NCBI GenBank assembly: GCA_002780175.1
Contig: PEVT01000008.1
Coordinates: 1-37,081 of the forward strand
Source of the DNA: Candidatus Moranbacteria bacterium CG06_land_8_20_14_3_00_40_12
Lineage (GTDB): Bacteria; Patescibacteriota; Minisyncoccia; Moranbacterales; UBA2206
Reading direction: 5' to 3'
Length of the DNA: 37,081 bases
Both the position numbers and the translations under genes were made by a program. Every line of letters begins with the position of its first letter. Positions within the stretch are counted from its first letter, which is position 1. This document shows, piece after piece, positions 9,173-18,342 of the stretch. The notes under the pieces were generated by a model. That model saw nothing but the letters and a program-made list of their open reading frames with translations. It was not told the DNA's origin and made no database searches.

Positions 9173-9818
9173 ATGCCTAAAAAAAGACATCTAACAAAAA
9201 AAAATTATAAATGCTGATGATTGGGGATTATCGCCTCTTTTTAATAAAGGAATTTTCGAATTGGCCAAGAGAGGCGTTGTTACCAGCACAACCGTAATGA
9301 TTAGAAAAAAATTTATAGAATCCGAAAAGCTTCTTTCTCTTAAAAATATTTCCATTGGACTTCATTTAGATTTATCGGAAAAATCTTCTTTAAAAGAAGT
9401 TGAAAATCAGTTAAAATTATTTGAAAAAAAATTCAAAAAAACTCCCTCCCACTTAGACGGCCACCGGCATTGCCATTTGTCTAAAAATAATCTTCTGCTG
9501 GTTTTAAAAATAGCTAAAAAATATAACTTGCCCATAAGATCTCGATTTCTGAAAGATAGAAAAAAAATAAAGAAATTTTGTTTAAAAACTCCTGGAAGCT
9601 TTATTAGCTGGCACCCCGATCGCCTCTCTATTTTAAAAGAGCGTCTAGCTAAAATAAAAACGGCTGCCGCCGAATTAGTCTGCCATCCGGGTTATTACGA
9701 TAAAAAATCAACCTATCCTTACAATCAAAAAAGGAAAAAAGAATTAAACTTTCTAAAAAGTCGCCAATTTAATATTTTACTAAAAAAATTTAAACCTATT
9801 AATTATAATGAACTTTGA
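9173..9818 (+). pseudogene. ChbG/YdjC-like carbohydrate deacetylase, frame interrupted near the N-terminus at an A9 tract
   Basis: ATG at 9173 reads MPKKRHLTKK then shifts at 9196-9204; the +1 frame reads IINADDWGLSPLFNKGIFELAKRGVVTSTTVMI...HLDGHRHCHLS...CHPGYYD. The ORF track only sees 9261-9818. Confidence 0.8.
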
Positions 9819-11134
9819 AGTGCCTCAATTTGAAGCTAAAAAGCCAGATCTAGAATCCTTGGATGATGTTTGGTATGAAAGACTTAAAAATTTGGCTGCT
9901 TTCATGGATTTTGAATATCTGTCAGGCAATAAAGAAGTTAGAGAATTGGAAAAACAAAAATTTTTAAGCAACAAGGTTAAAAACCCAAGCCTTGATTATC
10001 CGGAGATTGAAAAAATGAACTTTGCGCAAAAAGAAAGCGGCCTGCTGGATTTAAAAAAAGATATCCTGCAAAATGAAAGAAATGAGACCTTAAAGCAAGT
10101 TTACCGCTGGAAAATAAACGAAAAATTAGCTGAGCTTCGAATGTTGACTGCAACAAAAAATGGAAACGATCATCGAGTTTCTCATTATTCGAGATTTATC
10201 TATGGAAGTCCGGAAAAAGAAATTTATAATTATACTCTTTCTCAAATTAAAAAAATTGTAGATGAAAAAATTCTAAGTTCTGATTTCGAAATAAAAGCGG
10301 CGGTGGTAAAAATTAAAGAAACTTTACTACAAAATCTATCTTCAGAAACTTCTATTAGCGCCGAGGATTTTAAATCCAAATCAACCATACTAGCAGGGGA
10401 AGAAACTATGTATGGAGCAGAAGAAATAAAAACGGCTTTTGAAGCTGCCCTAGAAAAATACTGCCTTTTCGGCTGGAAAATAGTCATAGAAAAAGAAAAA
10501 ACTGGAGGCATAAGTACGAGCCAAGAAAAAAAAAGAAGTTTCCATTCCAGAAGAAAGAAGACTAAAAAAACTCGATCTTTAATCATTAATTGAACATGAA
10601 ATTGGAACTCACGCATTACAAAGAGAGAATGGGGAGAGGTCAAAATTAAAATTATTAGGCTTGGGATTAGATAGATCCTTAAGAGGCGAGGAGGGAGTTG
10701 CTACCTATCGAGAACAAAGAATTTTGGGGATGGAAGATTTTGCCGGACTAGACGGACATCTGGCAATTTCTTTAGCTTCTGGAATAAATGGTAAAAAAAG
10801 AAATTTTAGAGAGGTTTTTGAAATATTAAAAGCTTTCTATTTCATCTCTTCCAAGAAAGAAAAGTCTGAAGCTTTAAAATCGGCGGTTAATTCGGCCTGG
10901 GATCAATGCGTGAGAACTTTTCGAGGAACAACCTGCCAAACCCCCGGGGCTTGTTTAACTCGGGACATTGTCTATCGGGAAGGAAATATTGGCATCTGGA
11001 ATGTGGCAAAAAATAATCCGGCAGAAATTAAAAGGTTTTCGATTGGTAAATATGATCCCGCTAATCCAAGACATATTTGGATTCTTGAGCAATTGGGCAT
11101 AACAGATTCTGATTTGGATTCGCTTGAGAGATAA
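9808..11134 (+). pseudogene. DUF1704/MATCAP-like metallopeptidase, disrupted by a frameshift and a nonsense codon before the HEIGTH motif
   Basis: ORF 9808-10593 carries the N-terminal family features (NPSLDYPEIE, RFIYGSPEKEIYNYT). The frame of ORF 10661-11134, extended upstream, reads EVSIPEERRLKKLDL*SLIEHEIGTHALQRENG...GEEGVATYREQ. Confidence 0.8.
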
Positions 11135-11165
11135 AATTAATCTCACTCATAATCCTCTTTATTTG

Positions 11166-11174
11166 TGCTATAAT
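11166..11174 (+). promoter_or_regulatory. extended -10 promoter (TGCTATAAT) for the PBP gene
   Basis: TGN-TATAAT with TATAAT at 11169-11174; ATG at 11183 leaves almost no leader. Confidence 0.55.
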
Positions 11175-11182
11175 AGCTCTAT

Positions 11183-13726
11183 ATGCCCTATTATAACATT
11201 TTTTCACCGCAAAAATCTCCTAATTTAAGCCCTGGAAAACGTCGGGAGTTTAAATTAAACTTCCCTTGGAAAAAAATCGGCAAAATCTTCGGAATTCTTT
11301 TTATCGGCGGTTTTTTGTTTGTCGCCGGAGTTTTTTTATATTTTGCCAAAGATCTGCCCAGCCCCGGAAAAATCAATACTCGTTTTATCGCCGAATCCAC
11401 TAAAATTTACGACCGCACGGGAGATCACATTCTCTATGATATTCACGGGGAAGAGAAAAGAACGCTTATTCCTTTAAATGAAATTCCCGACAGCATCAAA
11501 TACGCCACGATCGTGCTGGAAGATCAGGATTTTTACAACCACTACGGCATAAAATTCTCTTCCATTGTCCGCGCCCTGCTAAAAGATATTTTGCGCCGGG
11601 GAGTGGCTCAAGGCGGATCAACCATCACGCAACAATTCATTAAAAATTCAGTTCTTTCGCCCGAAAGAACGCTCCCGAGAAAAATTAAAGAAGTGATTCT
11701 GTCTTTGGAATTGGAACAAAAATTTTCCAAAGACGAGATTTTGGGCATGTATCTCAATGAAATTCCTTACGGCTCCAACGCTTACGGCGTCGAGGCGGCC
11801 GCCCTCACTTTTTTCGGCAAGCATGCCCGCGAACTAACTCTGGACGAAGCCGCGCTTTTAGCTTCTCTCCCTCAAGCGCCGAGTTTTTATTCGCCTTTCG
11901 GCTCCCATCCGGAAGAATTAAAAACGCGCCAGGAATTCACCTTGAACAAACTGGCTTCTTTAGGCTATATCACCCCGGAAGAGGCGCGAGAAGCTGTGGC
12001 TGTCAATGTTTTAACTAAAATCAATCCGCAGCAGGAAAATATTTCCGCCCCCCATTTCGTGATGTATGTTAAAGAATATCTGGAAAAAAATTACGGCCAA
12101 GCCTTGATTGAAAAAGGCGGCTTGAATGTTTATACCACCCTGGATTGGGAAAAACAACACCTGGCCGAACAAGCCGTGTGGGAAGGCGCGGAAAAAAATA
12201 CCAAGAATTATAACGCATCCAACGCTTCCCTGGTCGCTATGGATCCCAAAAGCGGACAAATTTTGGCGATGGTGGGATCCAAAGATTATTTCGACAAAAC
12301 AATCGACGGTCAGGTTAATGTCGCTATCCGCGAACGCCAGCCCGGTTCTTCTTTCAAGCCCTATGTTTATCTCACCGCTTTTAAAAAAGGCTACACGCCG
12401 GAAACTATCCTCTGGGATGTCGACACGGATTTTGAAACCGGAGCTGATAAAAAATACAATCCCAAAAATTATGATGGAAAAAACCGCGGTCCGCTAAAAA
12501 TGAAAGAGGCGCTGGCCATGTCGCTTAATGTTCCCGCGGTTAAAACTCTTTATTTGGCCGGAATAAAAAATTCCCTGAATACGGCTAAATCCATGGGCAT
12601 AACCTCCTTAACCGATCCTAATCGGGTGGGACTTTCTTTGGTTTTAGGCGGCGGTGAGATAAAATTATTAGACCATGTTAACGCTTTTTCAACTTTAGCG
12701 ACTGGCGGAATCTACCGGGAAAAAACCGCCATTTTAAAAATTCAGAATTCCGCCGGCAATGTTCTGGAAGAATTTAAAGCCAATCCGGGAGAGAGAGTAG
12801 TTGAAGAAAAATACGTGGCCATGCTGGATTACATCCTTTCGACTAATGATTTGCGCAAGCCGGTTTTTGGAGAAAACAGCCCCTTAAAATTTGAAAATCG
12901 CCCGGTTGCCGTTAAAACCGGAACCACGAATGAATGGCGAGATGGCTGGACGGTTGGTTACACGCCCGCCCTAACTGTCGGCGTTTGGGCCGGCAATAAT
13001 GATAATTCCCCCATGGCGCAGGGTGCCGATGGAGTTTTTGTCGCCGCTCCCATTTTTCGCAATTTCATGGATCAAGCCCTGAAAAATTCCAATATAGAAT
13101 CTTTCCCTAAATACGAAAAGGAAGAAACCGGCAAGCCGATACTTGACGGCACGCTGGAAATGAATGAAAAAATCAAGGTTTGCGAGATTTCCGACGACAA
13201 ATATTGTTTGGCCACCGATGCTTGTCCGGAAAGCACGCGCAAGGAAAAAAAGTTTTTTACGGGGCACGATACCCTGTGGTATGTGAAAAAAGACGATCCC
13301 CGCGGAGATACGCCTAAAAATCCGGAAGATGATCCGCAATTTAAAAATTGGGAAAAGGCCGCGCAAAAATGGGCCCAAAAAGAAAAAGATTTTTCTGATT
13401 CTCAAGCGCCAAAAGATGATTGCGAAGAAAGCGATTTCAAGGATTATTTGCCTTCTGTCAAAATTACCCATCCGGATGACGATGAAACCATTACCAGCTC
13501 GCCTTTTTCCATTAAAGCTTCTCTGAAGGCCGGTTACGGGCTTAAAAGCGCCGTATTATACATAAACGGCTCCAAAAAAGATACCCAGGATTCTTCGGAT
13601 TTTAGCTATAGTTATTCCGTGCCGGATAGTCAAAAAAATACTGATCTGGAAATTAAAATAGAAGTTTTGGACAAAAACGGCAATTCTACTTCTTCGTCTA
13701 TAGAAGTCACCACTAATATTCTTTAA
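11183..13726 (+). CDS. PBP1A-family bifunctional transglycosylase/transpeptidase
   Basis: GT51 motifs EDQDFYNHYGI, RGVAQGGSTITQQFIKN; transpeptidase RQPGSSFKP (SxxK), SLN, KTGTTNEWRDGW; C-terminal Ig-like domain. Confidence 0.95.
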   Translation: MPYYNIFSPQKSPNLSPGKRREFKLNFPWKKIGKIFGILFIGGFLFVAGVFLYFAKDLPSPGKINTRFIAESTKIYDRTGDHILYDIHGEEKRTLIPLNEIPDSIKYATIVLEDQDFYNHYGIKFSSIVRALLKDILRRGVAQGGSTITQQFIKNSVLSPERTLPRKIKEVILSLELEQKFSKDEILGMYLNEIPYGSNAYGVEAAALTFFGKHARELTLDEAALLASLPQAPSFYSPFGSHPEELKTRQEFTLNKLASLGYITPEEAREAVAVNVLTKINPQQENISAPHFVMYVKEYLEKNYGQALIEKGGLNVYTTLDWEKQHLAEQAVWEGAEKNTKNYNASNASLVAMDPKSGQILAMVGSKDYFDKTIDGQVNVAIRERQPGSSFKPYVYLTAFKKGYTPETILWDVDTDFETGADKKYNPKNYDGKNRGPLKMKEALAMSLNVPAVKTLYLAGIKNSLNTAKSMGITSLTDPNRVGLSLVLGGGEIKLLDHVNAFSTLATGGIYREKTAILKIQNSAGNVLEEFKANPGERVVEEKYVAMLDYILSTNDLRKPVFGENSPLKFENRPVAVKTGTTNEWRDGWTVGYTPALTVGVWAGNNDNSPMAQGADGVFVAAPIFRNFMDQALKNSNIESFPKYEKEETGKPILDGTLEMNEKIKVCEISDDKYCLATDACPESTRKEKKFFTGHDTLWYVKKDDPRGDTPKNPEDDPQFKNWEKAAQKWAQKEKDFSDSQAPKDDCEESDFKDYLPSVKITHPDDDETITSSPFSIKASLKAGYGLKSAVLYINGSKKDTQDSSDFSYSYSVPDSQKNTDLEIKIEVLDKNGNSTSSSIEVTTNIL

Positions 13727-13742
13727 GAAAGGATTTTTAAAA

Positions 13743-13780
13743 ATGTGTCATCATCCTACGGCCGTAGATTGATGACACAT
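13743..13780. repeat. 38-bp near-perfect palindrome
   Basis: ATGTGTCATCA-TC-CTACGGCCGTAG-AT-TGATGACACAT. Confidence 0.85.
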
Positions 13781-13853
13781 CTAGTTGAAAATTTTATTAC
13801 GTAATTTTTACCCGCTCTTGGAGGGAAATATGTAATCATTATATCGCTATTTC

Positions 13854-13882
13854 AAAACCCGGCATTGAGCCGGGGTTTTTTT
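13854..13882 (+). terminator. Rho-independent terminator after the PBP gene
   Basis: AAAACCCGGC-ATTGA-GCCGGGG followed by TTTTTTT. Confidence 0.85.
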
Positions 13883-13890
13883 GGGGGGGG

Positions 13891-14175
13891 TTATTTAAAC
13901 TTAATTTCTTCTATTAAATTCCCGCCCAGCTTTTTGTTGATTTTTTTAATAATCTCTTTTTGCGTCAGTCGCAATTCGGAGGCCCAAGCCGAACTGGTAA
14001 ATTTTACAAAAATAGTTTTCTTTTGAAAATAATCCGGAATTAATTTATGAGCTCCTTGATTGCCGAACTCTTCCCTGATAACCTCGCGAAAAATATAAAA
14101 AGCGGTTTTTTCGTCTAAAACCGTTTTTTTAGGGAAAATATCTTTTTTTTGCAGAAGAACTCTTAGCGACTTCAT
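13891..14175 (-). CDS. DUF721/DciA-like protein
   Basis: Small basic protein ending in VKFTSSAWASELRLTQKEIIKKINKKLGG, characteristic of the DUF721/DciA domain; sits in a dnaA-dnaN strand cluster. Confidence 0.75.
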   Translation of the reverse strand: MKSLRVLLQKKDIFPKKTVLDEKTAFYIFREVIREEFGNQGAHKLIPDYFQKKTIFVKFTSSAWASELRLTQKEIIKKINKKLGGNLIEEIKFK

Positions 14176-15110
14176 TCTTTTTTCTTTAAATAACTAAAAA
14201 CGCTCTGCGCCGCAATCGCTCCTTCGGCGGCCGCGGTAATGATTTGGCGTAATTTATTGGATCCGGTGGTGATGTCGCCCGCCGCCCAAATTCCTTCGAT
14301 ATTCGTGGCGCCATCCGCGCTTATTTTAATATAGCCGCCTTCATCAACCGCCAAACCCAGATTCTGGATAAAATCCCCATCGGGATCGGCTCCCACTTCG
14401 ACAAAAAGACCGTCTATCAAAATTTCCAGCTGGCCCTTGATTTTTTTATCCAGTTTTATTTTTTCCACTTTTTCTTTTCCGCTAACCGCCAAAATGTTGG
14501 TGTTATAAATTATTTCTATTTTTTTATTTTCTTTTAATTGTTTTTTCCAATATTCTTCGGCGGGAAGTTCCGCTTTTCGATAAATTAAAAATACCTTGCC
14601 GGCCAATTGAGAAAGATGCACGGCGGCTCCGACCGCGCTGTTGCCTCCGCCCGCCACCGCTACGGTTTTATTTTTATAAAAAAATCCGTCGCAAGTGGCG
14701 CAATAAGAAACTCCTTTGCCCGCCAGTTCTTTCTCCCCGGAAATATTCAATTGCCGGCGCTTGGTGCCGGTGGCTAAGATAACGGCTCGGGCTAGAATAT
14801 TTTCTTTTTCCTGGATTTTTATTTCAAAAAGGCGCCGCGCTTTTATTTTTTTAATGGAGATTGCCCTGCCGATGATCATTCGGGGAGAATATTTTTTAGC
14901 ATGCTCTACCATTTTTTGAGAAAGATCGAAGCCGCTTAAGCCGGTTATTCCCGGATAATTGTCTATTTTATGGCTTTCCGAAATTAAGCCGCCCGGAACC
15001 ATTCCGATCACCGCGTGTTTTATTCCGTAGCGAGAGGCGTAAATAGAAGCCGAGAGCCCGGCTGGACCTGTTCCAATTATGGCCAAATCCCAAAATTTAT
15101 TTTCTTCCAT
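14172..15110 (-). CDS. trxB: thioredoxin-disulfide reductase-like flavoprotein
   Basis: IIGTGPAGLSASIYASRYG, CATCDGFFYKNKTVAVAGGGNSA, GIWAAGDITTG. Confidence 0.93.
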   Translation of the reverse strand: MEENKFWDLAIIGTGPAGLSASIYASRYGIKHAVIGMVPGGLISESHKIDNYPGITGLSGFDLSQKMVEHAKKYSPRMIIGRAISIKKIKARRLFEIKIQEKENILARAVILATGTKRRQLNISGEKELAGKGVSYCATCDGFFYKNKTVAVAGGGNSAVGAAVHLSQLAGKVFLIYRKAELPAEEYWKKQLKENKKIEIIYNTNILAVSGKEKVEKIKLDKKIKGQLEILIDGLFVEVGADPDGDFIQNLGLAVDEGGYIKISADGATNIEGIWAAGDITTGSNKLRQIITAAAEGAIAAQSVFSYLKKKE

Positions 15111-15181
15111 AAAAATTTTTACCCTGTTTATTTTGTTAAGTTTCCGTGAGCAGGCGTTTAAAATGCTTTTCCGGATGATTT

Positions 15182-16348
15182 TTAGTTTTTAATCGGCATA
15201 ATAATATAAATGTAATCTTCCCCGAGAGTTTCTTTTTCCATATTTACCTCTTTGAGCGCCGCCGGAGAAGAACCGCTGTTGATTAACAGGGCTATTCGCG
15301 GAGTATTTAAGGTGTTCAGGCCTTCCAGGAGATATTTGGAGTTAAAAATAATTTCTTGGGATGGTCCTGTTATTTCCAGCTTAAGCTCCGAGGAGTTTTC
15401 GCCTATTTCCACGCTTCTGGCTTCAAAAACAACTTTTTTTTCATCACTATTTATTTTTATGCCGACTTCTCCCGATCTTCCGGAGGTAAAAACACTGGCC
15501 ATTTTAACAACGCCTTGGATTAATTCTTTTTCTCCCTGAATTGTTGTTTTGAATTCTTTAGGAATAATATTTTTATATTCCGGATATTTTCCATTAATCA
15601 GGCGTGAAACAATTTTAATGCCTTCCAGGTCGAAAAAAATCTGGCTGTTTTCTATGGTTATCTTAATTGCGCCCTCTTCGGCTTCATTTTGAATAATTCG
15701 GGATAATTCCAGAAGCGTGGCGGAAGGAATAATAATATTATTTTTTGATTTAATAAACATTTCATAGGCTTCCTTGTTGATATTTTCATTGTTTAATTTT
15801 AACTGACTTTCAGCTAAACGGAAGCTGTCAGTAGCCGCTAAAAAAAATCCCTGCGGATTTAAAATCATATTAACACCAGTAAGCTCCTGCCGGGTTTCGT
15901 TGTAACCAACGCAGGTAATTATTTTAGTAATGGCTTTTTTAAAAATAAAACTGGGAATGTTAATTAAAAAATCAGAGGTTTTTTGCGGAATTAACGGGAA
16001 ATCATCGGCCGGCAAGCCTTTAATGGTGGCCTTAAAATACCCGCTTTTTATTTTTAAACTTTGATCAACCGCCTCCAGGGTGATATTATTCTCTCCTAAA
16101 GAAGGCAGATTAGCGATAAAATTTCCGATTAATTTGGCGGGGATGGTTATTTTTCCTTCTTTTTCTATTTTAGCGCTGATTTTAATTATTACTCCAATTT
16201 CCAAATTAGTCGCCGAGAGTTTAAATATTCCCTTTTCCGTTTCAAAGAGAATGTTATTTAAAATCGGCAAGGTGTTTTGTTTAGAAACCACTCTTTCTAA
16301 ATTAAAAATAGCCTTCTTGAATTTTTCCCGGGTGCAAATAAGTTTCAT
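15182..16348 (-). CDS. dnaN: DNA polymerase III beta subunit
   Basis: MKLICTREKFKKAIFNLERVVSKQNTLPILNNILFETEKG and overall length and architecture; downstream of dnaA. Confidence 0.96.
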   Translation of the reverse strand: MKLICTREKFKKAIFNLERVVSKQNTLPILNNILFETEKGIFKLSATNLEIGVIIKISAKIEKEGKITIPAKLIGNFIANLPSLGENNITLEAVDQSLKIKSGYFKATIKGLPADDFPLIPQKTSDFLINIPSFIFKKAITKIITCVGYNETRQELTGVNMILNPQGFFLAATDSFRLAESQLKLNNENINKEAYEMFIKSKNNIIIPSATLLELSRIIQNEAEEGAIKITIENSQIFFDLEGIKIVSRLINGKYPEYKNIIPKEFKTTIQGEKELIQGVVKMASVFTSGRSGEVGIKINSDEKKVVFEARSVEIGENSSELKLEITGPSQEIIFNSKYLLEGLNTLNTPRIALLINSGSSPAALKEVNMEKETLGEDYIYIIMPIKN

Positions 16349-16413
16349 AAATATTAATTACTATTTTATTTAAATATATTTTTTTAATTATTATTTATTA
16401 GTTTTTTGTAAAT

Positions 16414-16608
16414 AGTGGAAAAAAGCAACTAGGGTTTCATTTAAAACAAAAAATAAATAAATAAAGGGGGAATAATATATTTTTTAAAGAGGATTTTTTT
16501 AATAATATATTTTTTAGGAAAATAATTAACCGTTTAAATTTTAAAATGAGAGGGTTTTTGTCAGGGTTATTAAGTTTTTTTAAGAGATTTTTCCACAAAT
16601 TATCAACC
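16414..16608. promoter_or_regulatory. AT-rich dnaA-dnaN intergenic region with repeats and DnaA-box-like sites (possible oriC sub-region)
   Basis: Direct repeats AATAATATATTTTTTA at 16471-16486 and 16501-16516; TTTTCCACA at 16589-16597; AGTGGAAAA at 16414-16422. Confidence 0.5.
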
Positions 16609-17979
16609 AAGAGAATATAATTGTTTCTTTAAAATATCCATTTCTTTTATGAGTTTTTCGTTAAAAGTCAATTCTTTTTTTATTTTTTCAAAAGCGTAAA
16701 TAGCCGTAGTGTGATCTTTCCCTCCCAGACGCTCTCCGATTCCCGGATAAGAATAATTAAGCTCGCTTCTCATTAAATACATAACGATTTGGCGCGGCCG
16801 GACAATCTCTCTCTTGCGAATTTTTATCAATAAATCATCCGGCTTGATTTCATAAAAATCCGAAACAATCTTAATGATGTGCTTGTAAGTAATACTCCCC
16901 CTTTTACTGCTGGAAACTATTTCTGAAAGAAGCGCTGAAACGAATTTCAGGGTAATTTTTTCTTGAGTAAGCTGGGCGGAAGCGGAAACGCGATTTAGGG
17001 CTCCTTCTAACTCGCGGATATTGCTGGTAATATTGGAAGCGATAAATTCTAACGCCTCGTCTTCTATAATTAATCCTTCATTTAAAGCTTTTTTTCTTAA
17101 AATAGCCATGCGGGTTTCAAAATCAGCTTGGCCGATATCAGCAATCATCCCGCCTTCAAAACGGGAACGCAACCTTTCTTCCAAAGTGGGAATGGCCTTG
17201 GGCGGGCAATCACTGCTTAAAACAATCTGTTTGTTCAGCTGATAAAGAAAATTAAAGATATGGAAAAATTCTTCCTGGGTTTTCTCTTTTCCGGAAAGAA
17301 ACTGAATATCGTCAATGATTAGCAGATCAATTTTTTGATAAAGATCCTTAAACTCGCTCACCCTTTGATTTTTTATGGATTCAATTAAATCGCCGGTGAA
17401 TCTTTCCGAGGAAGTGTATCTTATTTTACAGTCCGGGTCTTTTTTAAACACTTCATTGCCGATAGATTGCAAGAGATGGGTTTTTCCCAGACCCACTCCT
17501 CCATAAATAAAAAGCGGGTTATAAATTTTTCCCAAGTTTTGGGAAACCACGTAGCAAGCGGCCCTGGCCAATTCGTTGCTTCCTCCGACGATAAAATTTT
17601 CAAAAGTGTATTTAGGATTAAGATTGTTTTTTTGATTGATGTCGAAATCTTTTAAAACGGTTTTTTGGGGAGACGGGACTTTGGGAGGAGGTAAAATAGC
17701 GTCTAATTTGTTTTCTTTAAAGCTGTTTTGATAGTTAGTAACAATAGAACAAGAAACTTCTTTGACATCGCTCTGAATATTGCGGAGCGCTCTAAGAATA
17801 TAGAGCTTATATTTGTTTTCCAGCCATTCTTTGGCAAAACCATTGGGAACTCCAATAAAAACCTTCCCGTCTTTATTGGATAAGATGGAAGTATTTTTAA
17901 ACCAAGTGATAAAATTAGCCTTAGAAATAGAAAGCTCTATTTCTCCCAGAACCGCTTGCCAAAGTTCTTCATTAGTCAT
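16603..17979 (-). CDS. dnaA: chromosomal replication initiator DnaA
   Basis: [45 protein letters not shown], C-terminal [38 protein letters not shown]. Confidence 0.98.
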   Translation of the reverse strand: [458 protein letters not shown]

Positions 17980-18015
17980 ATGCGTTTTGTTTGAACCCCC
18001 TTTTACTGTTTAAGA

Positions 18016-18021
18016 AGTATA
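18016..18021 (-). promoter_or_regulatory. putative dnaA -10 element (TATACT, extended TGCTATACT)
   Basis: Minus-strand TATGCTATACT 37 bp upstream of the dnaA start. Confidence 0.45.
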
Positions 18022-18052
18022 GCATAAAAAATAATTCACAGTCTAGAATGAT

Positions 18053-18073
18053 TGGGGATAAAAATGTGGATAA
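18053..18073 (-). promoter_or_regulatory. two tandem DnaA boxes upstream of dnaA
   Basis: Minus strand TTATCCACA (18065-18073, consensus) and TTATCCCCA (18053-18061), same orientation, 3 bp apart. Confidence 0.75.
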
Positions 18074-18130
18074 ACTGTTTATTAAAAACAAAAAAACCAT
18101 TCTAAGTGTCTTTAAAAATCAAATTTTTAA

Positions 18131-18159
18131 TTGACTTAGTTTATGATAATTGATAAGAT
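18131..18159 (+). promoter_or_regulatory. sigma70-type promoter for rpmH-rnpA-yidC-jag
   Basis: TTGACT (18131-18136), 17-bp spacer, TAAGAT (18154-18159). Confidence 0.6.
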
Positions 18160-18204
18160 TTTAAATAGTTAGTTTAATTGGTAATTTTAAGGAAAACAAA
18201 TCCC

Positions 18205-18342
18205 ATGAGTCAAACCTATAAACCCAAAAAGTTGAAAAGAAAAAGAAAACATGGTTTTAAAAAAAGAAGTCAAACTAAAGACGGTCGCGAAGTAATGAAG
18301 CGCCGAAGAAGAAAGGGTCGGAAAAAAATCACCACGGTATAA
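18205..18342 (+). CDS. rpmH: 50S ribosomal protein L34
   Basis: Translated by hand: [45 protein letters not shown]; immediately upstream of rnpA. Too short for the supplied ORF track. Confidence 0.95.
   Translation: MSQTYKPKKLKRKRKHGFKKRSQTKDGREVMKRRRRKGRKKITTV

Noticed and set aside
9173-11134. Alternative genetic code (stop recoding) to explain the broken genes
   Set aside because: The lesions need frame changes at A9 tracts, and the remaining stop is TAA. TGA and TAA are used as normal stops in intact neighbours (e.g. ruvB ends in TGA).
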